A DNA stretch of 30,064 nucleotides, from assembly GCA_946482325.1 (NCBI GenBank), contig CAMLRA010000033.1:1-30064 (forward strand). The letters are read 5' to 3'. Shown here in pieces: positions 1 to 5,734 of this stretch. This DNA is from an uncultured Chromatiaceae bacterium. GTDB lineage: Bacteria > Pseudomonadota > Gammaproteobacteria > Enterobacterales > Alteromonadaceae. Below the pieces are notes generated by a model. That model saw only the letters and a program-made list of their open reading frames with translations. It made no database searches and was not told the origin of the DNA. Every line of letters begins with the position of its first letter. Within the stretch, counting starts at the first letter, position 1. A program made the translations under genes and the position numbers.

Positions 1-1
1 G

Positions 2-1351
2 TTTCGTCAGGGCGTGCTGGCGCTGGCCAATGCAACCGAACCTGCAGTACCGGCACTCGACCACGGCGACGAACAGGCGCTGCGTCAGTTCAGCCGCAGC
101 CTGGCCCGGACTTATGGTCTGGCGTCGAGCGTGGTGCTGAAAAACCAGAACCGCATCGACCGCTTTATGCTGAATAACTTAAGCGGTGGCCTGGCCTTTT
201 TAGTGGTGATGTTCCTGTTATTCCAGAGTATTTTCACCCTCGCCGCCCCTTTGATGGACGCAGTGGAAGCCGGTATCGGTGCCTTCGCGCATTGGGTCAC
301 AGGTTTTATCGGCGAAGGCGCGACCAGCGATTTCCTCAATGACGCTATATTTGGCGGTGTCGGCTCATTCCTGGTGTTCGTGCCGCAAATTATGATGCTG
401 ACGCTGATCATCGGCCTGCTGGAAGACAGCGGTTATCTCGCCCGTGCCGCACTGATTTGTCACCGGCCTTTGAGTTACTTTGGTTTGTCCGGCCGCAGTT
501 TTATCCCTTATCTATCCGGCCATGCCTGTGCCATTCCGGCCATTATGGCGGCGCGCACTATCGAATCGCCGCGTAAACGCTTAATCACCATGATGACCAT
601 TCCGCTGATGGCCTGCTCGGCCCGCTTGCCGGTTTATGCACTGCTGATTTCTGTGCTTATTCCTGAGCGCGCTTATCTGGGTGGCCTGGTGAATTTACAA
701 GGCGTGGCGTTTTTTGGCCTGTATCTGATGGGCATTGTCGTGGCGCTGCTGGTCAGTCTGATGTTGTCGCGTTTTGTGGTAAGCCGCGACGAAAAATCCG
801 ATATGCCGTTTATTCTGGAGTTGCCAAACTACCGGCTGCCGCACTGGAAGCCGTTGATTGTACGGGTGATGAGTGCTGCCAAAAGCTTTGTCTATCGCTC
901 CGGACCGGTGATTTTTGCCGTGACTGTGCTGATTTGGTTATTCGGTTATTTCCCGCATGACGCTGGTGGCCTCGAGCATTCTTACCTCGGCCAGATTGGT
1001 CATTTTATTGAACCGGTGTTTGAGCCGCTGGGCCTCGACTGGCGTTATGGCGTGGCGATTTTGATGTCGTTCCTGGCGCGTGAAGTCTTTGTTGGCGCAC
1101 TGGGCACTTTGTTTGGGATTGATGGCGCGGACGAGAACATCGCCGGCCTTGCCGCCAATATTCAGGCTGACGGCCTGGCGCTCGGCGCTGGCTTTGGCCT
1201 GCTATTGTTCTACGTGGTGGCACTGCAATGTGTCGCTACTGTCGCCACTATCCGTGCCGAAACCGGCAGCAACCGCATCGCGGCAGGTCTGGTGGTCGGT
1301 TACGGCCTGCTCGCCTATGCGCTCGCCTATCTGGCGGCGAATCTGCTGTAA
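2..1351 (+). CDS. feoB: Ferrous iron transport protein B, C-terminal part (cut by window start)
   Basis: FeoB is the inner-membrane Fe(II) permease of the Feo system. The frame is open from base 2, so the gene begins outside the window and its N-terminal G domain is missing here; about 449 residues remain. The visible part has the paired FeoB membrane core. One motif reads GSFLVFVPQIMMLTLIIGLLEDSGYL, given here in pieces: FVPQIM, then LEDSGYLARAAL. It is followed by GRSFIPYLSGHACAIPAIMAARTIE and ACSARLPVYALL, with Cys in the usual positions, and by several hydrophobic segments to the C-terminus. The usual GFGCNVPA-like signature reads GHACAIPA, a modest variant. No feoC-like gene follows; a 9-bp hairpin lies just after the stop. 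The family assignment is firm; the start and full length cannot be judged. Confidence 0.95.
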   Translation, partial: FRQGVLALANATEPAVPALDHGDEQALRQFSRSLARTYGLASSVVLKNQNRIDRFMLNNLSGGLAFLVVMFLLFQSIFTLAAPLMDAVEAGIGAFAHWVTGFIGEGATSDFLNDAIFGGVGSFLVFVPQIMMLTLIIGLLEDSGYLARAALICHRPLSYFGLSGRSFIPYLSGHACAIPAIMAARTIESPRKRLITMMTIPLMACSARLPVYALLISVLIPERAYLGGLVNLQGVAFFGLYLMGIVVALLVSLMLSRFVVSRDEKSDMPFILELPNYRLPHWKPLIVRVMSAAKSFVYRSGPVIFAVTVLIWLFGYFPHDAGGLEHSYLGQIGHFIEPVFEPLGLDWRYGVAILMSFLAREVFVGALGTLFGIDGADENIAGLAANIQADGLALGAGFGLLLFYVVALQCVATVATIRAETGSNRIAAGLVVGYGLLAYALAYLAANLL

Positions 1352-1364
1352 ATGGTCCCGCATG

Positions 1365-1388
1365 GGCGATTGCTGGCCGGCAATCGCC
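1365..1388 (+). terminator. Hairpin after feoB, possible terminator
   Basis: GGCGATTGC (1365-1373) and GCAATCGCC (1380-1388) form a perfect 9-bp stem with a 6-nt loop, 13 bases after the feoB stop. There is no clean T-run after it, so it may be a weak terminator or a 3'-end stabiliser. Confidence 0.45.
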
Positions 1389-1495
1389 ATCACCTTCATT
1401 TCATCACCATCCTTTTTAAAATTATCTTTCCTTTGAAATCAATGCGATAACTCTCGTTGTATATTTTTCTTAAAAATATACATTGCGCAATATTA

Positions 1496-1509
1496 GTTAT
1501 CGCAATAAC
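1496..1509. promoter_or_regulatory. Putative OhrR operator 1
   Basis: GTTATCGCAATAAC, an imperfect palindrome (GTTAT-CGCA-ATAAC). It matches the two other copies at 1611 and 2133 and overlaps the -10 box TAACAT of a possible promoter. Assignment to OhrR is inferred from its recurrence around ohr and the nearby ohrR gene. Confidence 0.65.
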
Positions 1510-1610
1510 ATATATCCAAGCCAGAACACAAATGACCTGGTGAGCAGACTGCGGTACGGTGAACATCGTGCCTGCAGCAACAAAACAAAGGTTGTTTTTT
1601 TAAGTAAATA

Positions 1611-1624
1611 GTTATCGCGATAAC
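1611..1624. promoter_or_regulatory. Putative OhrR operator 2 (perfect palindrome)
   Basis: GTTATCGCGATAAC is a perfect 14-bp palindrome, 55 bases before the ohr start codon. Of the three copies it is the only perfectly symmetrical one, so it is the best guess for the highest-affinity site. Confidence 0.7.
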
Positions 1625-1679
1625 ACTTTGCGAAATACGCAAGTCGCGAAAAGCACAAATCAAACATTGGAGATGAATC

Positions 1680-2096
1680 ATGCAAGTTATCTATAAAGCA
1701 GTTGTAACCAGTACTTCAGGCCGTGACGGACGCGCAGTGTCCAGCGACAACAACCTGGATGTGAAATTAAGCACGCCACGTGAACTGGGTGGTGCCGGTG
1801 GTGCTGCAACGAACCCGGAACAACTGTTTGCTGCCGGCTACTCAGCCTGTTTCTTAAGCGCCGTGAAATATGTCGCCGGCCAAAGCAAAATCGTCATCCC
1901 GGCTGACGCGAACATTCGTGCTGAAGTGGGTATCGGCCAAATCCCGGGCGGTTTTGGTCTGGATGTAGAGCTCTTCATCGACCTGCCAGGTGTTTCAGCA
2001 GATGTGGCGAACGAGCTGGTGCAAAAAGCCCATCAGGTGTGTCCGTACTCAAATGCGACCCGTAATTCACTGCAAGTCCGCCTGACGCTGGTGTAA
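1680..2096 (+). CDS. ohr: Organic hydroperoxide resistance protein Ohr (OsmC/Ohr family)
   Basis: Ohr is a cytosolic thiol peroxidase that reduces organic and fatty-acid hydroperoxides, in studied members using lipoylated protein as reductant. The 138-residue length is typical. Both catalytic cysteines are present: Cys57 in AAGYSACFLSAV and Cys121 in QVCPYSNATRNS. Glu48 (NPEQLFAAGY) and Arg15 or Arg18 are candidates for the residues that activate the cysteine. The ATG at 1680 follows GGAG at a suitable spacing. Two putative OhrR operators lie upstream, and a strong terminator follows at once, so ohr is probably a single-gene unit controlled by the OhrR encoded at 3574. The call is firm and the gene looks intact. 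Confidence 0.96.
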   Translation: MQVIYKAVVTSTSGRDGRAVSSDNNLDVKLSTPRELGGAGGAATNPEQLFAAGYSACFLSAVKYVAGQSKIVIPADANIRAEVGIGQIPGGFGLDVELFIDLPGVSADVANELVQKAHQVCPYSNATRNSLQVRLTLV

Positions 2097-2100
2097 CCAG

Positions 2101-2123
2101 CGTCCGTCCCGGACGTTTTTTTT
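2101..2123 (+). terminator. Rho-independent terminator of ohr
   Basis: CGTCCG (2101-2106), a 3-nt loop, then CGGACG (2110-2115), followed by eight T (2116-2123). It starts four bases after the ohr stop codon. Confidence 0.85.
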
Positions 2124-2132
2124 CAGCAAATA

Positions 2133-2146
2133 GTTATCACAATAAC
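2133..2146. promoter_or_regulatory. Putative OhrR operator 3, upstream of the hydrolase gene
   Basis: GTTATCACAATAAC is a near-palindrome and the third copy of the motif. As at operator 1, its right half runs into TAACAT, a plausible -10 box. It lies just after the ohr terminator and 66 bases before the original start codon (2212) of the interrupted hydrolase, so that gene probably had its own OhrR-controlled promoter. Confidence 0.6.
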
Positions 2147-2211
2147 ATTTAACGAACTAGCAAATATTAACCTAAGCGCGCCGCAGGCCGCACACTGAAT
2201 ACCGGAGCAAG

Positions 2212-2277
2212 ATGATGAAAACTTTACAGAAATCTATTGGTTACAGCATTGTCGCAAAGGAGCACCACCTGGCTTAA
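2212..2277 (+). pseudogene. 5' fragment of the hydrolase gene (signal-peptide start), cut off by an insertion
   Basis: An ATG at 2212, followed by a second at 2215 and preceded by GGAGCAAG, opens a frame reading MMKTLQKSIGYSIVA. This is a typical basic start of a signal peptide. After GCA (2254) the frame enters the inverted end of the inserted element and stops at TAA 2275-2277. The reading resumes after the element in RLSAVGSNTLYAAEIPG, which looks like the rest of an export signal ending in LYA-AE. I therefore read 2212-2258 and 2527-3510 as two pieces of one former gene. Confidence 0.65.
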
Positions 2278-2526
2278 TAAGCGAGCAGCAGAGCTGCCTG
2301 CAATGGCCTCAGGCAAAACTACACAGTGATGGAATAGTGGCGCTATTTCGAGCTGGGTCAACGCCGAATGAGGCCATTGCGGGCGCTCCCGGACGGGCGA
2401 TAACAGAATGGTCGCATGCGGCGTTAAATTTTCTCGCTTTAGAACCACTAAAGCTTCAAAAATCTGCCTTGCCTGCGACCATTCTGTTTATCGCTGCTGC
2501 CGCTTACTTAAGCCAGGTGGTGCTCC
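2259..2526. mobile_element. 268-bp MITE-like element with inverted ends and two inner hairpins
   Basis: The ends are exact 19-bp inverted repeats: GGAGCACCACCTGGCTTAA at 2259-2277 and its complement at 2508-2526. Similarity continues with a few mismatches to about 35 bp (TAAGCGAGCAGCAG against TAAGCGGCAGCAGC). Inside are two further inverted pairs: GCAATGGCCTCA (2300-2311) with TGAGGCCATTGC (2369-2380), and AACAGAATGGTCGCA (2402-2416) with its complement (2474-2488). The second arm carries a small hairpin, GCTTTAG-AACCA-CTAAAGC (2436-2454). The single strand could fold as an outer stem with two long arms. There is no transposase and no convincing target duplication. The two open frames inside share LSQVVL only because they read the two inverted ends. 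It is probably a non-autonomous element; its family is unknown to me. Confidence 0.75.
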
Positions 2527-2553
2527 CGGCTAAGCGCCGTTGGTAGTAACACT

Positions 2554-3510
2554 TTGTACGCCGCGGAGATCCCGGGCGTCGAAAAAAACACTGAAGCCTT
2601 TTTAAATGTACTGGCACAAGGCGGTGGCAAACCACTGGAACAGTTAAGCCCAAAAGACGCCCGAGCTGTGCTGACAGGCGCACAAGCTGGTGCCAATTTA
2701 CCGGCAGCCGATGTCAGTGAAAAATGGATTGTCGCCGATGGCCAGAAACTCAAACTGGTGATTGTGCGCCCGGCCGGCAGCAAAGGCACTTTGCCAGCTT
2801 TTATGTTCTTTCACGGCGGTGGCTGGGTGTTAGGTGATTTCCCAACCCACGAACGTTTGATCCGCGACTTAGTCGCCCGCTCCGGCGCAGCCGCTGTTTA
2901 TGTGGATTACACGCCGTCACCGGAAAGCAAATATCCAACGGCGATTAACCAGGCTTATGCCGCCACCAAATGGGTCGCTGAACATGGCGCCGAGATTAAA
3001 GTAGATGGCAAACGTTTAGCGGTTGCCGGCAACAGCGTCGGTGGCAATATGGCGGCAGTAGTCGCATTAAAAGCCAAAGCAGCTGGTACGCCAGCGCTGA
3101 AATTCCAGCTGCTGATGTGGCCGGTGACAGACGCCAGCTTTGAGAACGGCTCTTATCAGCAGTTCCAGCAAGGCTACTTCCTGACCCGCAATATGATGAC
3201 GTGGTTCTGGGACAACTACACCACCAACCCGGCCGAGCGCAACGAGATTTATGCTTCGCCACTGCGCGCCACGACCGAGCAATTACAAGGTTTACCACCA
3301 GCGCTGGTCCAAACCGCTGAGCTGGACGTGCTGCGCGATGAAGGTGAAGCCTATGCGATTAAACTGGACCAGGCCGGTGTAACAGTGACCTCGGTGCGAT
3401 ATAACGGTATGATCCACGACTTTGGTCTGTTAAACCCGCTGAGCACAGTACCCACAGTACAAGCCCAGCTGGACCATGCCGCGAGCGCATTGCAACAGCA
3501 CCTGAAATAA
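2554..3510 (+). CDS. Alpha/beta-hydrolase (HSL-type esterase), body of a gene interrupted at its 5' end
   Basis: The 318-residue frame encodes a hormone-sensitive-lipase-type carboxylesterase. HGGGW (about 87-91) forms the oxyanion hole. GNSVGG holds the nucleophile Ser161, with Asn where GDSAGG is usual. Asp258 in ELDVLRDEG and His288 in GMIHDFG complete the triad. The only possible start before the conserved region is TTG 2554, with a poor ribosome site. The frame is open back to 2512 but meets a stop at 2509, inside the inserted element. The original start was probably ATG 2212 with an export signal. The product now may be cytosolic, poorly made or absent. Its place between ohr and ohrR, behind operator 3, suggests a peroxide-linked role, perhaps on esterified peroxides; that is inference. 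Confidence 0.85.
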   Translation: MYAAEIPGVEKNTEAFLNVLAQGGGKPLEQLSPKDARAVLTGAQAGANLPAADVSEKWIVADGQKLKLVIVRPAGSKGTLPAFMFFHGGGWVLGDFPTHERLIRDLVARSGAAAVYVDYTPSPESKYPTAINQAYAATKWVAEHGAEIKVDGKRLAVAGNSVGGNMAAVVALKAKAAGTPALKFQLLMWPVTDASFENGSYQQFQQGYFLTRNMMTWFWDNYTTNPAERNEIYASPLRATTEQLQGLPPALVQTAELDVLRDEGEAYAIKLDQAGVTVTSVRYNGMIHDFGLLNPLSTVPTVQAQLDHAASALQQHLK

Positions 3511-3533
3511 GGCAGATTTGACGCTGCTCACAG

Positions 3534-3554
3534 CAAGCCGGCCCTGCCGGCTTG
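3534..3554 (+). terminator. Hairpin between hydrolase and ohrR, possible partial terminator
   Basis: CAAGCCGGC (3534-3542), loop CCT, GCCGGCTTG (3546-3554) is a perfect 9-bp GC-rich stem followed by only TTTC. It may lower read-through into ohrR rather than block it, because no separate ohrR promoter is obvious in the short gap. Confidence 0.5.
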
Positions 3555-3573
3555 TTTCATGAGAGAAAAGAGA

Positions 3574-4083
3574 ATGAACATGGCAGATGCAAAAAAATCC
3601 CAATCCGAGCCAAAGCAGTTAAAACCACTGCTCAGCGATCCTGGCTGTGCCTGGCCCGCCAGCGCTTTGCATCTGGATAATCAGCTGTGTTTCGCGCTCT
3701 ATTCCACCTCGCTGGCCATGACCAAGACTTATAAGCCACTGCTGGAACACATTGGCCTCACCTACCCACAATACCTGGTGATGCTGATTCTGTGGCAACA
3801 AGACGGCGTCGCGCTGCGCGATATCGCCGAGAAACTACATACCGAATCCGGCGCTTTAACCCCGGTATTAAAACGGATGCAGGAGATGGGGTTACTCATT
3901 CGCGCCCGAAGCCCACACAGCGAGCGCACGCTGGAAATTCGTCTTACCGACGCCGGCCGCGCCATGCAGCAGGAAGCACTGAAAATTAACCAGCATATTG
4001 CACTCAGTTGTGGCGATTCACTGGCAGAAGTAGAAGCACTGCGTGACCAGCTGATTAAACTGCGGAAGACTTTGACGGCGTGA
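3574..4083 (+). CDS. ohrR: MarR-family organic hydroperoxide sensor and repressor OhrR
   Basis: OhrR is a dimeric repressor that releases DNA when a reactive cysteine is oxidised by organic hydroperoxides. The sequence carries the family core LDNQLCFALYSTSLAMTKTYKPLL (sensor Cys39), then LTYPQYLVMLIL, the winged helix (LRDIAEKLHTESGALTPVLKRMQEMGLL) and the wing residues RSPHSERTLEIRLT. A second cysteine (Cys146, IALSCGD) sits where two-cysteine OhrR proteins have their resolving cysteine. There is an unusual N-terminal extension of about 20 residues with a further Cys25. ATG 3559, 3574 and 3580 are all possible starts; 3574 has GAGAG at a fair distance. It lies downstream of the hydrolase and probably controls ohr, the hydrolase and perhaps itself through the three palindromes. 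Confidence 0.92.
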   Translation: MNMADAKKSQSEPKQLKPLLSDPGCAWPASALHLDNQLCFALYSTSLAMTKTYKPLLEHIGLTYPQYLVMLILWQQDGVALRDIAEKLHTESGALTPVLKRMQEMGLLIRARSPHSERTLEIRLTDAGRAMQQEALKINQHIALSCGDSLAEVEALRDQLIKLRKTLTA

Positions 4084-4090
4084 GGGTTGT

Positions 4091-4107
4091 TGACGGGTGC
4101 CCCGTCA
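4091..4107. other. Hairpin after ohrR
   Basis: TGACGGG (4091-4097), loop TGC, CCCGTCA (4101-4107). It is a 7-bp perfect stem seven bases after the ohrR stop. The run after it is A, not T, so it is not a standard terminator for either strand. It marks the border between the OhrR locus and the AT-rich island. Confidence 0.4.
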
Positions 4108-4186
4108 GCAAAAAAGAGCAGATATTAGCAGTATGTCCAGCGGCAACAACAATGTCGTGCTGACGTTGGATCCGCACTTTTTTATC

Positions 4187-4453
4187 TCAATCTTCCTTAT
4201 ATAAACCAAGCAAAATTTTTTCCAGAGAATAAAAAAAGAGCCCTAACACAGTATTTAATCCCAAAATCACAGTACCCCAAATAAACCCTTGATCGCCTGG
4301 GATATATTCAAGACCAAGTTCAGCATGACGTTCTATTTTGGAATGAATCAAAAACCAATTCGCACACAGCGAAAGGCCAAGGAATACGCCCAGCCAGGCC
4401 ACTGATATTCTTCGATATCGTTTCACAATAGATTTGATTTTCTCTTCAGTCAT
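4187..4453 (-). CDS. Small two-helix membrane protein, unknown function (island gene 3)
   Basis: An 88-residue protein I do not recognise. A basic start (MTEEKIKSIVKRYRR) is followed by a membrane segment at about 17-36 (VAWLGVFLGLSLCANWFLI), a polar loop with HSKIERHAELGLEYIPGDQG, and a second segment at about 57-77 (GFIWGTVILGLNTVLGLFF). The charged C-terminus suggests an inner-membrane hairpin with both ends in the cytosol. Base composition is clearly more AT-rich than the neighbouring chromosome genes. The start has only a weak, distant AGAG. It lies last in a row of three minus-strand genes near an attC site, so it may be an old gene cassette, but I see no clear attC at its own 3' end. 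Confidence 0.6.
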   Translation of the reverse strand: MTEEKIKSIVKRYRRISVAWLGVFLGLSLCANWFLIHSKIERHAELGLEYIPGDQGFIWGTVILGLNTVLGLFFYSLEKILLGLYKED

Positions 4454-4570
4454 AAAATTATGATTTCTCTAAGATTTTTACCAAAAGCTTTGGGGTGACT
4501 GAAACACAGCAGAAGCCGTGCCATACGAATTTGCGGCGACAAAAGCAGCCTCTTAAGTAACTTTTAACTA

Positions 4571-4789
4571 TTAAATACGTTCGAAATCAACTGGCTCAGA
4601 ACAATAATGTATCAAACCACTAGTTTCATTTTGGACCATCACACCAGATGCCAAATAGGCCCAATCGTTTTTTGTATATGCCGGCGAATACTCTTCCAGG
4701 TCAATTGAGCACACAACGATACCACTGCTGCCATCCTCAAAAATGACCTTATCGTTCAAATGTATTTCAGTTCCGTCGCGGTATTTCAT
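4571..4789 (-). CDS. Small hypothetical protein, integron-cassette type (island gene 2)
   Basis: A 72-residue soluble protein starting MKYRDGTEIHLNDKVIFEDG and continuing GIVVCSIDLEEYSPAYTKNDWAYL, then GVMVQNETSGLIHY. From memory, similar MKYxDGxEIxLGDxV...VVCSIDxxEYS...GLIHY proteins are common in integron gene cassettes and have no known function; I cannot verify this here. The short beta-rich sequence would suit a small SH3-like or barrel fold. The ATG lies six bases after the R' box of the attC site at 4795-4845, with no ribosome site, which is usual for cassette genes. Its 3' end (4554-4564) lacks a good attC. Confidence 0.7.
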   Translation of the reverse strand: MKYRDGTEIHLNDKVIFEDGSSGIVVCSIDLEEYSPAYTKNDWAYLASGVMVQNETSGLIHYCSEPVDFERI

Positions 4790-4794
4790 TTGTT

Positions 4795-4845
4795 ACTTAA
4801 CGATTAAGCTAACGGAGTGAGCGACAGTTGAGCGCATTGTTAGGC
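4795..4845 (-). repeat. Integron attC recombination site
   Basis: Read on the minus strand, the site begins with GCCTAAC (R'' box, fits RYYYAAC), continues AATGCGCTCAAC, and ends with GTTAAGT (R' box, fits GTTRRRY). Its length is 51 bases. The inner arms pair imperfectly (GCTCAAC with GTTAGC), leaving an unpaired base as is normal for attC. The stop TAA of the upstream minus-strand gene lies inside R'', and the next gene starts six bases after R'. Both placements are characteristic of gene cassettes. Confidence 0.7.
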
Positions 4846-5460
4846 CTCATGCGATGCGAAGGCCAGCACAATATGATTTGGCAGTGCGATGCCGAATTTG
4901 CTTCCCCACGGAGTATCAAGTATCGCCGAAGGGTTCAGGCCTGCTGTTGCGGAAGTATTGTGAAGCATATCCAGCATTTCAGCTCCACAAGAAAGCGAGA
5001 TCTCGATAGCCGAGCTGAAATTCCCCTTCTCAGCATCTTGTTTACGATGTTGATTGAGTGTGATCTCGAGGGCTGAGATTCCGGACATGGTATTTAGAGT
5101 GATCATCCTTGCCCCATCATTACCTGAAAGCTCTCTAAGCCTTGTAAATGCACCCGTTGCCAAGAATACAGCTTCACTCTGCTGAGCCGATTCGACTGAA
5201 AGAAAGAGTTTTGAACCCATCCGGCGGTCTCCCTTGAGCCCTAACATATTAATCAAATGCAAAACGCCTGCTTTTAAGATTGCGCCGTGTCTTATTTCCT
5301 TTTCACACCCATTCAAGTTAACCAAAAAGCAACTTGTAATCAAACTTTTAGAGCGCTTGCTCGCTTTGATAATTACGAAAGCATGCGCAGCGCAAACGTT
5401 CCTGAATAATGCACAAAATTTAATTTCGGTAATCAAGTTTTCCTGATTTGCAGCAGTCAT
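4840..5460 (-). CDS. Hypothetical protein in an integron cassette (island gene 1)
   Basis: I do not recognise this protein. From ATG 5460 it has 206 residues (MTAANQENLITEIKF...); a longer version from TTG 5523 is possible but has no support. It is soluble, has no signal peptide, and contains several cysteines (KFCALFRNVCAAHA, SCFLVNLNGC, ISLSCGAEM). The segment MGSKLFLSVESAQQSEAVFLATGAF, in part amphipathic, and the alternation of strands and helices suggest a compact alpha/beta domain. Its stop TAA falls inside the R'' box of the attC at 4795-4845, marking it as the gene of that cassette. An attC-like folded region lies 55 bases before the start. No promoter is evident; cassette genes often depend on an upstream promoter that is not seen here. 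Confidence 0.65.
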   Translation of the reverse strand: MTAANQENLITEIKFCALFRNVCAAHAFVIIKASKRSKSLITSCFLVNLNGCEKEIRHGAILKAGVLHLINMLGLKGDRRMGSKLFLSVESAQQSEAVFLATGAFTRLRELSGNDGARMITLNTMSGISALEITLNQHRKQDAEKGNFSSAIEISLSCGAEMLDMLHNTSATAGLNPSAILDTPWGSKFGIALPNHIVLAFASHEA

Positions 5461-5514
5461 CGCAGACAGTTTTTGGTAATAAATCGACAGCGTAAATGAA
5501 CTCCCAAAACGGAC

Positions 5515-5603
5515 GGGCAACAACGTTAGCAGACCCTCTGCGGCAGGGATGCCGCAGAGGAGCCTACACGGATGTATTCAAGGCGTGTCTGCGTTGTTGT
5601 TGG
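5515..5603. repeat. Long imperfect inverted repeat with an inner 11-bp hairpin, attC-like
   Basis: Inner stem: CCTCTGCGGCA (5535-5545), loop GGGA, TGCCGCAGAGG (5550-5560), perfect. Outer stem: CAACAACG plus CAGAC (5518-5534, with a four-base TTAG bulge) pairs with GTCTGCGTTGTTG (5587-5599). A long folded structure with bulges directly upstream of a cassette gene is how a large attC looks, but the end boxes on the minus strand (GGCCAAC and GTTGCCC) each break the consensus. It may be a decayed attC or a terminator-like structure. Confidence 0.4.
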
Positions 5604-5734
5604 CCGTGCCGTTTGGGTTTTGTCTTTCATTCAGTCATGTACGGCGGCGCTGCGCTTGCGCGTACCTACTAATACTCAGGTCGTGCCGCGGCCCCCGTTC
5701 CCAAATGCACTCGAATTAAGAACTCTGCTAAACC

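Larger units (their letters stand above)
1389..1679. promoter_or_regulatory. AT-rich regulatory region between feoB and ohr
   Basis: This non-coding stretch is much richer in A+T than the flanking genes and holds two copies of the putative OhrR operator. A possible promoter is TTGCGC (1483-1488), a 17-bp spacer, then TAACAT (1506-1511), with the first operator lying over the spacer and -10 box. That would give ohr a leader of roughly 165 bases. I see no credible gene; the small open frames here lack ribosome sites and any familiar protein sequence. Confidence 0.6.

Noticed and set aside
2259..2526. Element read as an integron attC site
   Set aside because: The ends do not fit RYYYAAC/GTTRRRY and the length and internal arms are unlike an attC; it also lies inside a gene.
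2224..2546. Open frames on both strands within the inserted element (74 and 69 residues)
   Set aside because: They share LSQVVL only because both read the inverted ends; no ribosome sites and no recognisable protein sequence.
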